64,000 nucleotides of DNA, taken from an uncultured Helicobacteraceae bacterium (lineage in GTDB: Bacteria; Campylobacterota; Campylobacteria; Campylobacterales; Helicobacteraceae). Below are positions 37,048 through 45,098 of the stretch, piece by piece. Positions within the stretch are counted from its first letter, which is position 1. Each line of letters begins with the position of its first letter. The notes beneath the pieces were generated by a model, which was not told the DNA's origin, ran no database searches, and worked only from the letters and a program-made list of their open reading frames with translations. The stretch lies in the NCBI GenBank assembly GCA_944323885.1, contig CALUUD010000002.1, positions 372,001 through 436,000 on the forward strand, read 5' to 3'. The translations under genes were made by a program, and so were the position numbers.

Positions 37048-37758
37048 ATGAACTTTATTACACTAAAAGATGCATTCTTAAAAGATATAGAAGTTATTAT
37101 TGGTTATATCTCTATGGGAATAACATTTGGGATTCTATTAAAAGCAAGTGGATTTGGAGCGTTATGGGCTGCAGGGATGAGTATCTTTATATACTCTGGT
37201 GTTATGCAATTTTTAGCAATCAGTTTTTTTAGTGGCAGCTTTGGTTTGTTAAATATTTTTATTACAACCTTAATGTTAAATTCTAGACAAAGTATTTACA
37301 CACTAATACTTCTTCCAAGATATAAAAAAATGGACAAAAAAAGATTTTTAAATATTTTTTGCCTAACAGATGAAACATTTGCAATAATACAAACAAAAAA
37401 ACCAAATAAAAATTCCGATCCTGACTTATTTGTATTTTTTATATCAATATTTAATTATATTTCATGGATACTTGGATGTATATTAGGGACATTTGTAAAT
37501 AGTATATTTAAGTTTAATGATGATGGACTTGAGTTTATAATGACTGCAATATTTGTAGTGATTTTTCTTGATCAATGGAAAAATTCAAAAGAACATATAA
37601 CTACAATTATTGGTATATGTGTAAGTATTTTTTTCCTTATTGCAATAGGTTCTCAATATTTTTTAATCGTATCAATTATCGTATGTATTATTATCTTTGC
37701 TATTTTAAAAGATAAAATAGAATCTAAAATATCAACAATAGATAAAACCAATGGATAA
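37048..37758 (+). CDS. azlC: Branched-chain amino acid exporter subunit AzlC
   Basis: 236 aa polytopic membrane protein with the AzlC pattern GYISMGITFGILLKASGFG and later LNSRQSIYTLILLPRYK and LTDETFAI. AzlCD exports branched-chain amino acids or analogues. It overlaps azlD by eight bases. H. pylori carries the same pair (HP1331-HP1330). Confidence 0.9.
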   Translation: MNFITLKDAFLKDIEVIIGYISMGITFGILLKASGFGALWAAGMSIFIYSGVMQFLAISFFSGSFGLLNIFITTLMLNSRQSIYTLILLPRYKKMDKKRFLNIFCLTDETFAIIQTKKPNKNSDPDLFVFFISIFNYISWILGCILGTFVNSIFKFNDDGLEFIMTAIFVVIFLDQWKNSKEHITTIIGICVSIFFLIAIGSQYFLIVSIIVCIIIFAILKDKIESKISTIDKTNG

Positions 37759-38065
37759 TTTATATATAATCTTAACCATTGCAATAGCAAATCTAATAAC
37801 TAGATTTCTGCCATATTTTATTATGCCAAAAGAAATTCCCCCATTTATAAAATATATTTCAAATATATTACCAAATGTTATTATTGCAATGCTTGTTGTA
37901 TATTGTTTAAAAGATATAAACCTTAGTAAACCATTTTATGGATTAAAAGAGTTTTTAAGTATTTTAGTAGTTGTAATACTTCACATAAGCATTAAAATAC
38001 CTATAATAAGTATTTTAGGTGGAGTTATATGCTATATGATATTGGTGCAAAAAATTGGGATTTAA
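37751..38065 (+). CDS. azlD: Branched-chain amino acid exporter subunit AzlD
   Basis: 104 aa with three or four hydrophobic helices and the AzlD features ITRFLPYFIMP and ISNILPNVIIAMLVVYCLKD. It works together with AzlC. Its 3' end overlaps the TTG start of nadD by eleven bases. Confidence 0.88.
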   Translation: MDNLYIILTIAIANLITRFLPYFIMPKEIPPFIKYISNILPNVIIAMLVVYCLKDINLSKPFYGLKEFLSILVVVILHISIKIPIISILGGVICYMILVQKIGI

Positions 38066-38591
38066 TATAGCTATTTTTGGTGGTTCCTTTGATCCTCCAC
38101 ATTCTGGACATAAAGATATTATAAAAGAATTATTAAAATTAAATTTTTTAGATTTAATAATAATTCTCCCAACATTTTTAAATCCACTTAAAAATCAATC
38201 ATTTTTATCCACAAAGGATAGAATTTTATTACTTAATAAATTGATACAAAAAAATAAAAGAATATTAATATCAGATTATGAAATAAAACAAAATCAAATT
38301 ACTTATACAATAGATTCTATTTTATATTTTAAAGAACTTTATAAACCAGATTCTATACATCTTGTAATTGGTGCAGATATCTTACAAAACTTACATAAAT
38401 GGTATAAAATTGATGAAATAATAAAACATGTGAATTTTATTATAGCAAAGCGAGATAACATAAATATAGAATCTAGCAGATTTTATAAATATGGCAAAAG
38501 TATTATTCTAAATACAAATAATAATAATTCATCTACTAAAATAAGAAAACAAAATTTTGCTAATTTTAAAGATTCTAAGCTAGAATCATAG
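38055..38591 (+). CDS. nadD: Nicotinate-nucleotide adenylyltransferase
   Basis: 178 aa enzyme of NAD synthesis that adenylylates nicotinate mononucleotide. The nucleotidyl-transferase motifs are FGGSFDPPHSGH near the N-terminus and a C-terminal NNNSSTKIRKQ (ISSTxIR type). TTG is the only start giving the expected N-terminus; GGTG lies eight bases upstream. The last codons form an inverted repeat of GATTCTA/TAGAATC. Confidence 0.93.
   Translation: MGFNIAIFGGSFDPPHSGHKDIIKELLKLNFLDLIIILPTFLNPLKNQSFLSTKDRILLLNKLIQKNKRILISDYEIKQNQITYTIDSILYFKELYKPDSIHLVIGADILQNLHKWYKIDEIIKHVNFIIAKRDNINIESSRFYKYGKSIILNTNNNNSSTKIRKQNFANFKDSKLES
38571..38587. repeat. Inverted repeat GATTCTA-AGC-TAGAATC at the end of nadD
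   Basis: Perfect 7-bp arms with a three-base spacer, overlapping the final codons of nadD. The arms are the over-represented AGAATC word in both orientations. Could act as a weak terminator or attenuating hairpin between nadD and rsfS. Confidence 0.5.
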
Positions 38592-38617
38592 GCTTTAATT
38601 CCAAATAAGAGGTATTT

Positions 38618-38944
38618 TTGAAAGAAAGATTAAATTTTATAATTGACTTATTAGATAGCAAAAAGGGTGAAAATATTATGCTATTTGACTTAAAAAATAG
38701 CGGATATATTACACAATATGTAATTATAGTCACAAGCCTTGCAGATAAACATAGTTTTGCATTATTGGATCATCTAAAAGATGAATTAAAACCAAAAGGT
38801 GAAACTTTTTATTCTGTTGATGAAGAAAATGGTGATTGGATAATTGCTGATTTAGGTGATATTATGGTGCATATATTTACAGAGAATCATAGAAAAAAAT
38901 TTAATTTAGAAGAATTTCTTAGAAACTATAATTGTGAAAAATAA
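38618..38944 (+). CDS. rsfS: Ribosome silencing factor
   Basis: 108 aa. Binds ribosomal protein L14 and blocks subunit joining in nutrient-poor conditions. Recognised by the RsfS/Iojap pattern: YVIIVTSLADKHSFALLDHLKDEL, then GDWIIADLGDIMVHIF and REFY-like FNLEEFLR. TTG start with AGAGG six bases upstream. Commonly next to nadD in bacteria, as here. Confidence 0.93.
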   Translation: MKERLNFIIDLLDSKKGENIMLFDLKNSGYITQYVIIVTSLADKHSFALLDHLKDELKPKGETFYSVDEENGDWIIADLGDIMVHIFTENHRKKFNLEEFLRNYNCEK

Positions 38945-38965
38945 TACAAATTTATAATCTTTCTT

Positions 38966-39055
38966 TTATTCTCCAAAATCATCCCATGTATTACTTATAG
39001 GTTTAAATAAGAATACATCTATAAAAATTAAAATATGAGTTTTATAGTTATTACC
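38966..39055 (-). pseudogene. Possible decayed gene remnant
   Basis: In the 217-base gap after rsfS the minus strand reads GNNYKTHILIFIDVFLFKP then ISNTWDDFGE and a stop, without a start codon. The composition (Trp, Asp, Gly, Glu) looks like a real protein C-terminus rather than AT-rich noise. No parent gene recognised. The remainder of the gap holds only the upstream region of the radical SAM gene. Confidence 0.25.
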
Positions 39056-39161
39056 TCATTTATTGTTATCATTTTATAGTATTTATAATTGAATATTTTA
39101 AATAATATAAAAGCTATTTTAAAGTATAAAAAATTTTTAGACTATAGAATCAAGGATTAAA

Positions 39162-40091
39162 ATGCCAAGTATAACATTTGGTCCAATACAATCAAGAAGA
39201 TTTGGCATCTCGCTTGGCGTGGATTTATCACCATATAAAAAACAATGTAATTTTGATTGTGTATATTGTGAATTACAGCCAGTAAAAGCACCAGAATCAA
39301 AAACAACATCAAAATTTAGTGAAATATTACCATTGGATGAATTGCTAGATAGTGTAAAACAATCACTAAAACAGCATGAAGAAATAGATGTTCTCACAAT
39401 TACAGCAAATGGAGAGCCGACATTATATCCTTATCTAAAGGAATTTATTGTTGGAATAAAGCCATATATCCCTAAAAAAACAAAAAGTCTAATACTAAGC
39501 AATGGATCACTTTTTGGGGATAAAAATATACAAGAAGCGTTAAAAGAATTTGACATTGTAAAATTTAGCTTAGATTCTGTATTGCAAAGTAGCTTTAAAA
39601 AAATTGATAGAGCCCATAAAGGATTGATGATAGATGATATCAAAGATGGAATTAAAAGCTATGCAAATATTAGAAAAAATATATTAATTTGTGAAGTGTT
39701 AGTAGTTAAAAATATCAATGATAATGATAAAGATATGAAGTTAATTGCTGATTTTTTAAGAGAAATCAAGGTTGATAGAATAGATTTAGGAACAATAGAT
39801 AGACCACCAGCATATAATGTAAAAGCAGTAGATTATGATAAGCTGATAGAATTAAGCAAAATATTTGATGGATTATTTATATCATTACCACAAAGAAAAA
39901 ATATAAATATAGAGAAACTAATAAATTTAGATGATAAAGAAATATTAAATTTATTACAAAGAAGACCAATTGCAATAAATGAAATAGAAAACTTATTTAG
40001 CAAAAACAGTATAGAAAGATTTCAAAAATTATTTAATAATGGAATTATTAAAATAAAAAATACAGGTTTAATTGATTTTTATACACTTTAA
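39162..40091 (+). CDS. Radical SAM protein (COG0731-like)
   Basis: 309 aa. The 4Fe-4S/SAM motif is C29-x3-C33-x2-C36 (CNFDCVYC), followed by the glycine-rich TANGEPTLYP and LSNGSLFGDK. An opening GPIQSRRFGISLGVDLSP is typical of this subgroup. The substrate is unknown; a homologue exists in H. pylori. AAGGATTAAA precedes the ATG. Monocistronic. Confidence 0.87.
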   Translation: MPSITFGPIQSRRFGISLGVDLSPYKKQCNFDCVYCELQPVKAPESKTTSKFSEILPLDELLDSVKQSLKQHEEIDVLTITANGEPTLYPYLKEFIVGIKPYIPKKTKSLILSNGSLFGDKNIQEALKEFDIVKFSLDSVLQSSFKKIDRAHKGLMIDDIKDGIKSYANIRKNILICEVLVVKNINDNDKDMKLIADFLREIKVDRIDLGTIDRPPAYNVKAVDYDKLIELSKIFDGLFISLPQRKNINIEKLINLDDKEILNLLQRRPIAINEIENLFSKNSIERFQKLFNNGIIKIKNTGLIDFYTL

Positions 40092-40145
40092 AAATATAAT
40101 CATTAATTCCAAATAATTATCATAAATCACAAGGGAATTTAAGTT

Positions 40146-40796
40146 ATGGGTTTGTTTGATAGATTTTTCAATAAACAAGAAGAAGAAATAATAGAAGAAG
40201 TGAAAGAATATAACGGAAACTTTTTTAATATAGCACGATCTGGAAGCCTTGATGATGTAAAAAATGCTATAAAAGAAGGTGCAAATATTACCGATAAAAA
40301 TGATGAATGGTGTACTCCATTAATGTTTGCAGCAGAGGAAAATAAAGATCCTCAAGTAATAAAAGAATTAATTAAAGCAGGTGCTATTTTAGAATTTAAA
40401 ACAAAAGGTGGGGCAACTCCACTAATGGGAGCAGCACAAAAAAATTCAAATCCTGAAGTACTACAAGCACTAATTGATGCAGGTGCAAATGTGAATATGG
40501 TAAATGATATAGGTTTTACTCCATTGATTTATGCCGCAACATTTAATCCAAATCCGGAATTTATTATCAGATTAGTAAAGGCAGGCGCAAATGTGAATTA
40601 TTCCAATAAAATAGGATATACAGCATTTATCTATGCTGCATTAAATAATAAGAATGTCACAATATTAAAAACATTGCTTAATTTAGGTGCCAACCCAAAT
40701 CACAGAGATATGAATGACTTAAGGGCTATAGATCACTTGAGAAAAGAGAAAGATTATGAAAACAATGAAGTGTATAAATTCTTATCCACTTTATAA
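40146..40796 (+). CDS. Ankyrin-repeat protein
   Basis: 216 aa. An acidic N-terminus (EEEIIEEVKEYN) is followed by about five ankyrin repeats (from about 27 to 205), with repeated GADVN-like turns: GANITDKND, AGAILEFKT, AGANVNMVND, AGANVNYSNK and LGANPNHRD. No signal peptide, so probably a cytoplasmic protein-protein interaction module. Partner unknown. A GGGAATTTAAG segment precedes the ATG. Confidence 0.88.
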   Translation: MGLFDRFFNKQEEEIIEEVKEYNGNFFNIARSGSLDDVKNAIKEGANITDKNDEWCTPLMFAAEENKDPQVIKELIKAGAILEFKTKGGATPLMGAAQKNSNPEVLQALIDAGANVNMVNDIGFTPLIYAATFNPNPEFIIRLVKAGANVNYSNKIGYTAFIYAALNNKNVTILKTLLNLGANPNHRDMNDLRAIDHLRKEKDYENNEVYKFLSTL

Positions 40797-40831
40797 TCTT
40801 AGCAATTATAATAAAAATTTAAATAAAAATA

Positions 40832-40860
40832 TTGACTTTAATTTGGATTTTAATTATAAT
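40832..40860 (+). promoter_or_regulatory. Sigma-70 promoter for tRNA-Asn
   Basis: TTGACT and TATAAT separated by exactly 17 bases, with the -10 ending 12 bases before the tRNA. One of the best canonical promoters in the window. Confidence 0.7.
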
Positions 40861-40872
40861 TATTTCTTTTAT

Positions 40873-40947
40873 TCCGGATTAGCTCAGCGGTAGAGTAGGT
40901 GGCTGTTAACCACTTGGTCGTAGGTTCGAATCCTACATCCGGAGCCA
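40873..40947 (+). tRNA. tRNA-Asn (anticodon GTT), CCA encoded
   Basis: Complete cloverleaf. Acceptor TCCGGAT pairs with ATCCGGA, the D arm has AGCTCAGCGGTAGAG, the anticodon loop CTGTTAA contains GTT, and the T arm is GTAGG-TTCGAAT-CCTAC. Discriminator G and genomic CCA follow. It sits in the 318-base gap between the ankyrin gene and asd, the rest of which holds its promoter and that of asd. Confidence 0.97.
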
Positions 40948-41050
40948 GGTACTACTATTCTTATTAAACTTAAACTACAAATTTTAGATCTAGGCTTTCA
41001 AATTATATTGTTTTATTTTATTAGTTTTGATATCTATTCTAATAAATTAT

Positions 41051-41081
41051 TTGTTAAAACTATTTTTCATTAGGTTATAAT
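41051..41081 (+). promoter_or_regulatory. Promoter candidate for asd
   Basis: TTGTTA and a perfect TATAAT 19 bases apart, with the -10 box 33 bases before the asd start codon. The long spacer makes the -35 uncertain. Confidence 0.4.
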
Positions 41082-41114
41082 ACAGCTTTCTTTTTTATTT
41101 AAGGATTATTGCAG

Positions 41115-42140
41115 ATGGAAGATTTTAAAGTTGCTGTTGTTGGTGCAAGTGGAGCTGTTGGTGAAGAAATAATTAGTATATTAGAAAATATAAATTTTAA
41201 AATAAAAGAGTTGATTCCTCTTGCAAGTAAAAAGAGTGCAGGAAAGGAAATATTATTTAAAAATAAAAAGATAAAGATTAAAGAAACTACACATGAAATA
41301 TTAAAACAATCAAATTTTGATATTGTATTTTTTTCTGCAGGCGGAAATGTAAGTGCTGAATTTGCACCAAGTGCTGCAGAATCTGGTGCATTAGTAATTG
41401 ATAATACTAGTTTTTTTAGAATGCAAAATGATATACCTCTTGTTGTTCCAGAAGTAAATCCAGAAGATATTAGACTATGGAATAAAAGAGGAATCATAGC
41501 AAATCCAAATTGTTCAACTATACAAATGGTTCAAGTATTAGCACCATTACATAAAGAATTTAATATACAAAGAGTTGATGTAAGCACATACCAAGCAGTT
41601 AGTGGTGCAGGAAAAAAAGGAATGGAATCTTTACTTATCCAAACATCAAATATAATAAATAATAGTAATGATAAAAATTTTAATGTTTTTCCACATGAGA
41701 TTGCATTTAATTTAATACCGCATATAGATGTATTTTTAGATAATGGATATACAAAAGAAGAAATAAAAATGATAAAAGAAACTAATAAAATAATGCATTC
41801 TGATTTTCAAATTAATGCCACTTGTGTAAGAGTTCCAATATTAAGAAGTCATAGTGAATCTATTAGTATAAGGTTTAATAAAAAAGTAACCGCAGAAAAA
41901 GTAAAACAAATATTAGAAAATGCAGAAAATATAGTTGTTGTAGATGATATAAACAATAATAAATATCCAATGCCAATTACTGCTACAAATACAGATAATA
42001 CATATGTTGGTAGAATCAGAGAAGATTATTTTGATAAAAATACTATACATCTTTTTTGTGTTGCAGATCAGATTAGGGTAGGTGCAGCAACAAATGCTAT
42101 TAGAATAGCGCAAAAATGGATTGAAATAAGAGAGAAATAA
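41115..42140 (+). CDS. asd: Aspartate-semialdehyde dehydrogenase
   Basis: 341 aa. Reduces aspartyl phosphate in the lysine/diaminopimelate, methionine and threonine pathway. It has VVGASGAVGEEIISIL (NADP binding), the catalytic cysteine in NPNCSTIQMV and the SGAGKKGMESL substrate segment. I chose the ATG nine bases after AAGGA; a TTG two codons earlier is too close to that Shine-Dalgarno. A hairpin with a T-rich tail follows the stop. Confidence 0.95.
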   Translation: MEDFKVAVVGASGAVGEEIISILENINFKIKELIPLASKKSAGKEILFKNKKIKIKETTHEILKQSNFDIVFFSAGGNVSAEFAPSAAESGALVIDNTSFFRMQNDIPLVVPEVNPEDIRLWNKRGIIANPNCSTIQMVQVLAPLHKEFNIQRVDVSTYQAVSGAGKKGMESLLIQTSNIINNSNDKNFNVFPHEIAFNLIPHIDVFLDNGYTKEEIKMIKETNKIMHSDFQINATCVRVPILRSHSESISIRFNKKVTAEKVKQILENAENIVVVDDINNNKYPMPITATNTDNTYVGRIREDYFDKNTIHLFCVADQIRVGAATNAIRIAQKWIEIREK

Positions 42141-42157
42141 TCTCTCATTAATTTTTT
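42130..42157 (+). terminator. Rho-independent terminator candidate for asd
   Basis: Stem GAGAG/CTCTC around a seven-base loop that includes the stop codon region, followed by ATTAATTTTTTATTT. The stem is short, so strength is uncertain. Confidence 0.45.
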
Positions 42158-42197
42158 ATTTACTTTATTATATTTTTTACTTAATTAAAAAATATTT

Positions 42198-42228
42198 TTG
42201 ACAAAACTAATGTATTCTCCGATATAAT
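42198..42228 (+). promoter_or_regulatory. Promoter for the FadL-type porin gene
   Basis: TTGACA and TATAAT, both perfect consensus, 19 bases apart, leaving a leader of about 70 bases before the gene. The match to both hexamers is rare in this phylum and suggests strong expression. Confidence 0.6.
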
Positions 42229-42304
42229 GCTTGTTTTATTTTAATACCACATAAAGCAATAATTAATTTTTAAATTTTATTGCAAAGATTGCGATGGAGA
42301 ATTA

Positions 42305-44602
42305 ATGGTAAAAGTAAATAAAAAGTTAATAAAAATAATTCCGATATTTTTTGCTTTTTACACTGAAATTTATGCATCTGGTTTTAAGGTTAATGAACAA
42401 AGTTTAAAATCAGTAGCACTAAGTTCAGCTTATGTAGCTGCTGCTTACGGTGCAGATTCTAGTTATTTTAATCCTGCGAATATGGGTTTTTTGGATAATG
42501 TAAGAGAAGATGAAAATGAACTAGAAATAGCACTAACAACAATATATATACCTGGTTTTAAATTTAGCACTGATACAAGAACAAAAAAACTAGGTGAAGG
42601 TAGTATAAATTGGGGATTAACATCAGAGACACATATGCATGTGCCATTGAGTGATACAACATTAAGTTTAGCAGCTGCTGTTGGTATTGATTTAAAATCA
42701 TTGAAAGATCCAATAATTGTTGATCATGGTGGAACTGGTAATAAAAATCAACATGGAACTATCGGATATGTAAATGAAGGTGCTAATGTAAAAGGTTCTG
42801 CAGATAGTACAACATTTCCAGTACCAAAAGTATTCTATAAAAGCAAAAGCTTTTTAAATGCTGGTGGAGGAGGATTTAATGTTGGTATAGCATTTACTGC
42901 TCCAAGTGGATTAGCTATGAATTGGAATGGTGAAGCTGGTGCATTTTTAAAAGATGTGATGATTGCTATGGTAGAATTGTCGCCATCAATAAGTTATCAA
43001 TATAGAGAAATTATTGGTATAGGTTTTAGTCCTAGAATTTTATATGGTATGGGAAATTTTAATAATATAGTATATGTCCCATTAAATGGAACAATTCTAA
43101 CAAATCTACAAGGGTATGATGAAATACCAGAAGATATGATACCGGAGGTAATGCAGGATTTAATTTATGCAGTAAATACTACAACTGGTGTAGCTGGTGT
43201 AGCTGGTTTAGTTGTTGGTGCTGGTGCGCACACAAATAATGAATTTAGATATGATATGCCAACTGTATTTAGCCCAGAGGTATGGTTTGGTATGCCACCT
43301 GTATCAGAACTTGGTGATCCAAGAAATATTGCTGAATACAATAAGAAAGTAGAAGAGGTAAACAAGAAAATAAAAGATAATTGGAATCATTACTTGGGTG
43401 AGTGGGAGAATGGCAATCTTGATTGGAGATATAATGATAAAACATGTGCAGATCAAACATCAATATGTCTACCGACACTATTTAACCCCGTACCAGATAA
43501 GACATATCAAACTAATTTAAATGGACAAACTTTAACAGGATATAAACATGTAAATGGCGTAAACTATTGTATTCAAAATGGATACTCAACAAGTAGTTTT
43601 TTTGGATGTCAAAATCTAAAAAATACTATGGAAGAGGCAAAAAAATTGGGTGCATATATTAACTGCTACACTGGAACTTTTTATGATTTTAATGGTAATC
43701 TACAAACAACAAATCCTGGACCTTGCTCTTATCCTGATCCAACTGAAACAGATGCTGATGGTGCACCAAGAGGATATTTACCTTTGATGGATGCAAAAGC
43801 AGTTGCAGAAGCTTTTGGAATGGGAGATATGAATATTTCTACAGCACTTCGTGGTTCTACTAGGGTTGATCAAAAAAGTAATGGAGCAGATCTTGCTTTT
43901 GGATATAGAGCTGGTTTAACCATTAGACCTATAAATCTAGAAAATTATTCATTAACTATTAGTGGAGTGTACGATTCTCCTGTAGTATTTGATCTTAAGG
44001 GTAAATTAGATGCAACAACCTATATAGGTGGCAGTCTTGGAAATATTAATATGAAAGCAGACTTGAATCTACAAACACAACTTCCAGCACAATTAAAAAT
44101 TGGTGTTGCACAAAGATTCTATGGTCTTACAGTTGAACTTATGTATGAAAGAATTTATTGGGCTGATGGTAAAAAGTTTGATTTTTCATTTTCTAATCCG
44201 GTATTTACAGCACTTGACCCAAATAGTATAATAGGATCATTTTCTCAAGAACAAATTGAGAGTATGATGAGCTTAGCAAACTATGATGCTGTAGCTATGG
44301 GAAAAGGATGGAAAGATACCAATGCCTATAGATTAGGAGTAAGCTATAGATTGTCTGGTGGATCTGTTATTATGGGTAGCTTAGCATACGATGAAAGCCC
44401 TGTACCACAAGATCAAATAGGCATACCAGATAGTACTGCATATGTCATTGGTGGTGGAATTAATATACCAGTAACAAAACACTTTAGTCTTGGGGCTTCA
44501 ACAAGTATATATTTAAAAGATGGTTCAAAAAGCATATACCAATCAGAAAATGGTATGGGAAAACTTATACTTGCAAATGTATCTATGGGATATTCTTGGT
44601 GA
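42305..44602 (+). CDS. FadL/OmpP1-family outer-membrane transporter with a large Cys-rich insertion
   Basis: 765 aa, against about 430-450 in classical FadL. A signal peptide ends near residue 24 and the mature N-terminus SGFKVNEQSLKSVALSSAYVAAAYGADSSYFNPANM is the FadL hatch segment. The C-terminal barrel ends in a terminal Trp (VSMGYSW). An insertion of about 250 residues (roughly 260-510) carries six cysteines (381, 388, 422, 435, 454, 474). Such proteins import hydrophobic molecules. A homologue annotated OmpP1 exists in H. pylori. Confidence 0.88.
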   Translation: MVKVNKKLIKIIPIFFAFYTEIYASGFKVNEQSLKSVALSSAYVAAAYGADSSYFNPANMGFLDNVREDENELEIALTTIYIPGFKFSTDTRTKKLGEGSINWGLTSETHMHVPLSDTTLSLAAAVGIDLKSLKDPIIVDHGGTGNKNQHGTIGYVNEGANVKGSADSTTFPVPKVFYKSKSFLNAGGGGFNVGIAFTAPSGLAMNWNGEAGAFLKDVMIAMVELSPSISYQYREIIGIGFSPRILYGMGNFNNIVYVPLNGTILTNLQGYDEIPEDMIPEVMQDLIYAVNTTTGVAGVAGLVVGAGAHTNNEFRYDMPTVFSPEVWFGMPPVSELGDPRNIAEYNKKVEEVNKKIKDNWNHYLGEWENGNLDWRYNDKTCADQTSICLPTLFNPVPDKTYQTNLNGQTLTGYKHVNGVNYCIQNGYSTSSFFGCQNLKNTMEEAKKLGAYINCYTGTFYDFNGNLQTTNPGPCSYPDPTETDADGAPRGYLPLMDAKAVAEAFGMGDMNISTALRGSTRVDQKSNGADLAFGYRAGLTIRPINLENYSLTISGVYDSPVVFDLKGKLDATTYIGGSLGNINMKADLNLQTQLPAQLKIGVAQRFYGLTVELMYERIYWADGKKFDFSFSNPVFTALDPNSIIGSFSQEQIESMMSLANYDAVAMGKGWKDTNAYRLGVSYRLSGGSVIMGSLAYDESPVPQDQIGIPDSTAYVIGGGINIPVTKHFSLGASTSIYLKDGSKSIYQSENGMGKLILANVSMGYSW

Positions 44603-44621
44603 TTACCCAAGGTATTTTTTT
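44595..44621 (+). terminator. Rho-independent terminator of the porin gene
   Basis: CTTGGT pairs with ACC(C)AAG around a four-base loop, followed by GTATTTTTTT. It overlaps the stop codons of both convergent genes, which abut with no gap. Confidence 0.6.
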
Positions 44622-45088
44622 GCTAGAAGTTTAATCTTCTCATATACTGAGTTAAAATCTACACCATAAACTCTACTATTTCCAATTGATGTTATAAAAT
44701 TTGTGTCACCATTCCATCTTGGCAATAAATGAAGATGTAAATGTTGTGGTATTCCTGCACCACCTACAGATTTTATATTCATACCCATATTAATTCCATG
44801 TGCACCATACTCATACAAAATATTCATAGAATCTTGGGCGATACTAAACATACTTAACCATATATTCCTTGGTAATTTCTCTGGAGAATCTACATGCATA
44901 TATGGAATAATCAATATATGACCTGGGGTGTATGGATATTTATTCATTACAATAAATAAATCCTTATTTCTAAAAACAACACTATTGTCATTATCGCTAG
45001 ATGGAGAATTTACAATATCACAAAATACACAATCACTAAGATCATCTGTAAAATATCCTTCTCTCCATGGTCCATACAAAATATCCAT
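44603..45088 (-). CDS. HIT-family nucleotide hydrolase/transferase
   Basis: 161 aa. The histidine-triad motif is QHLHLHLLPRW; a CxxC pair (CVFCDI) near residue 22 could bind zinc, as in the HIT branch that acts on AP4A-like nucleotides. It is last in the long minus-strand block, 10 bases after murF. Exact substrate is not predictable. Confidence 0.9.
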   Translation of the reverse strand: MDILYGPWREGYFTDDLSDCVFCDIVNSPSSDNDNSVVFRNKDLFIVMNKYPYTPGHILIIPYMHVDSPEKLPRNIWLSMFSIAQDSMNILYEYGAHGINMGMNIKSVGGAGIPQHLHLHLLPRWNGDTNFITSIGNSRVYGVDFNSVYEKIKLLAKKYLG

Positions 45089-45098
45089 ATCCTACCTC

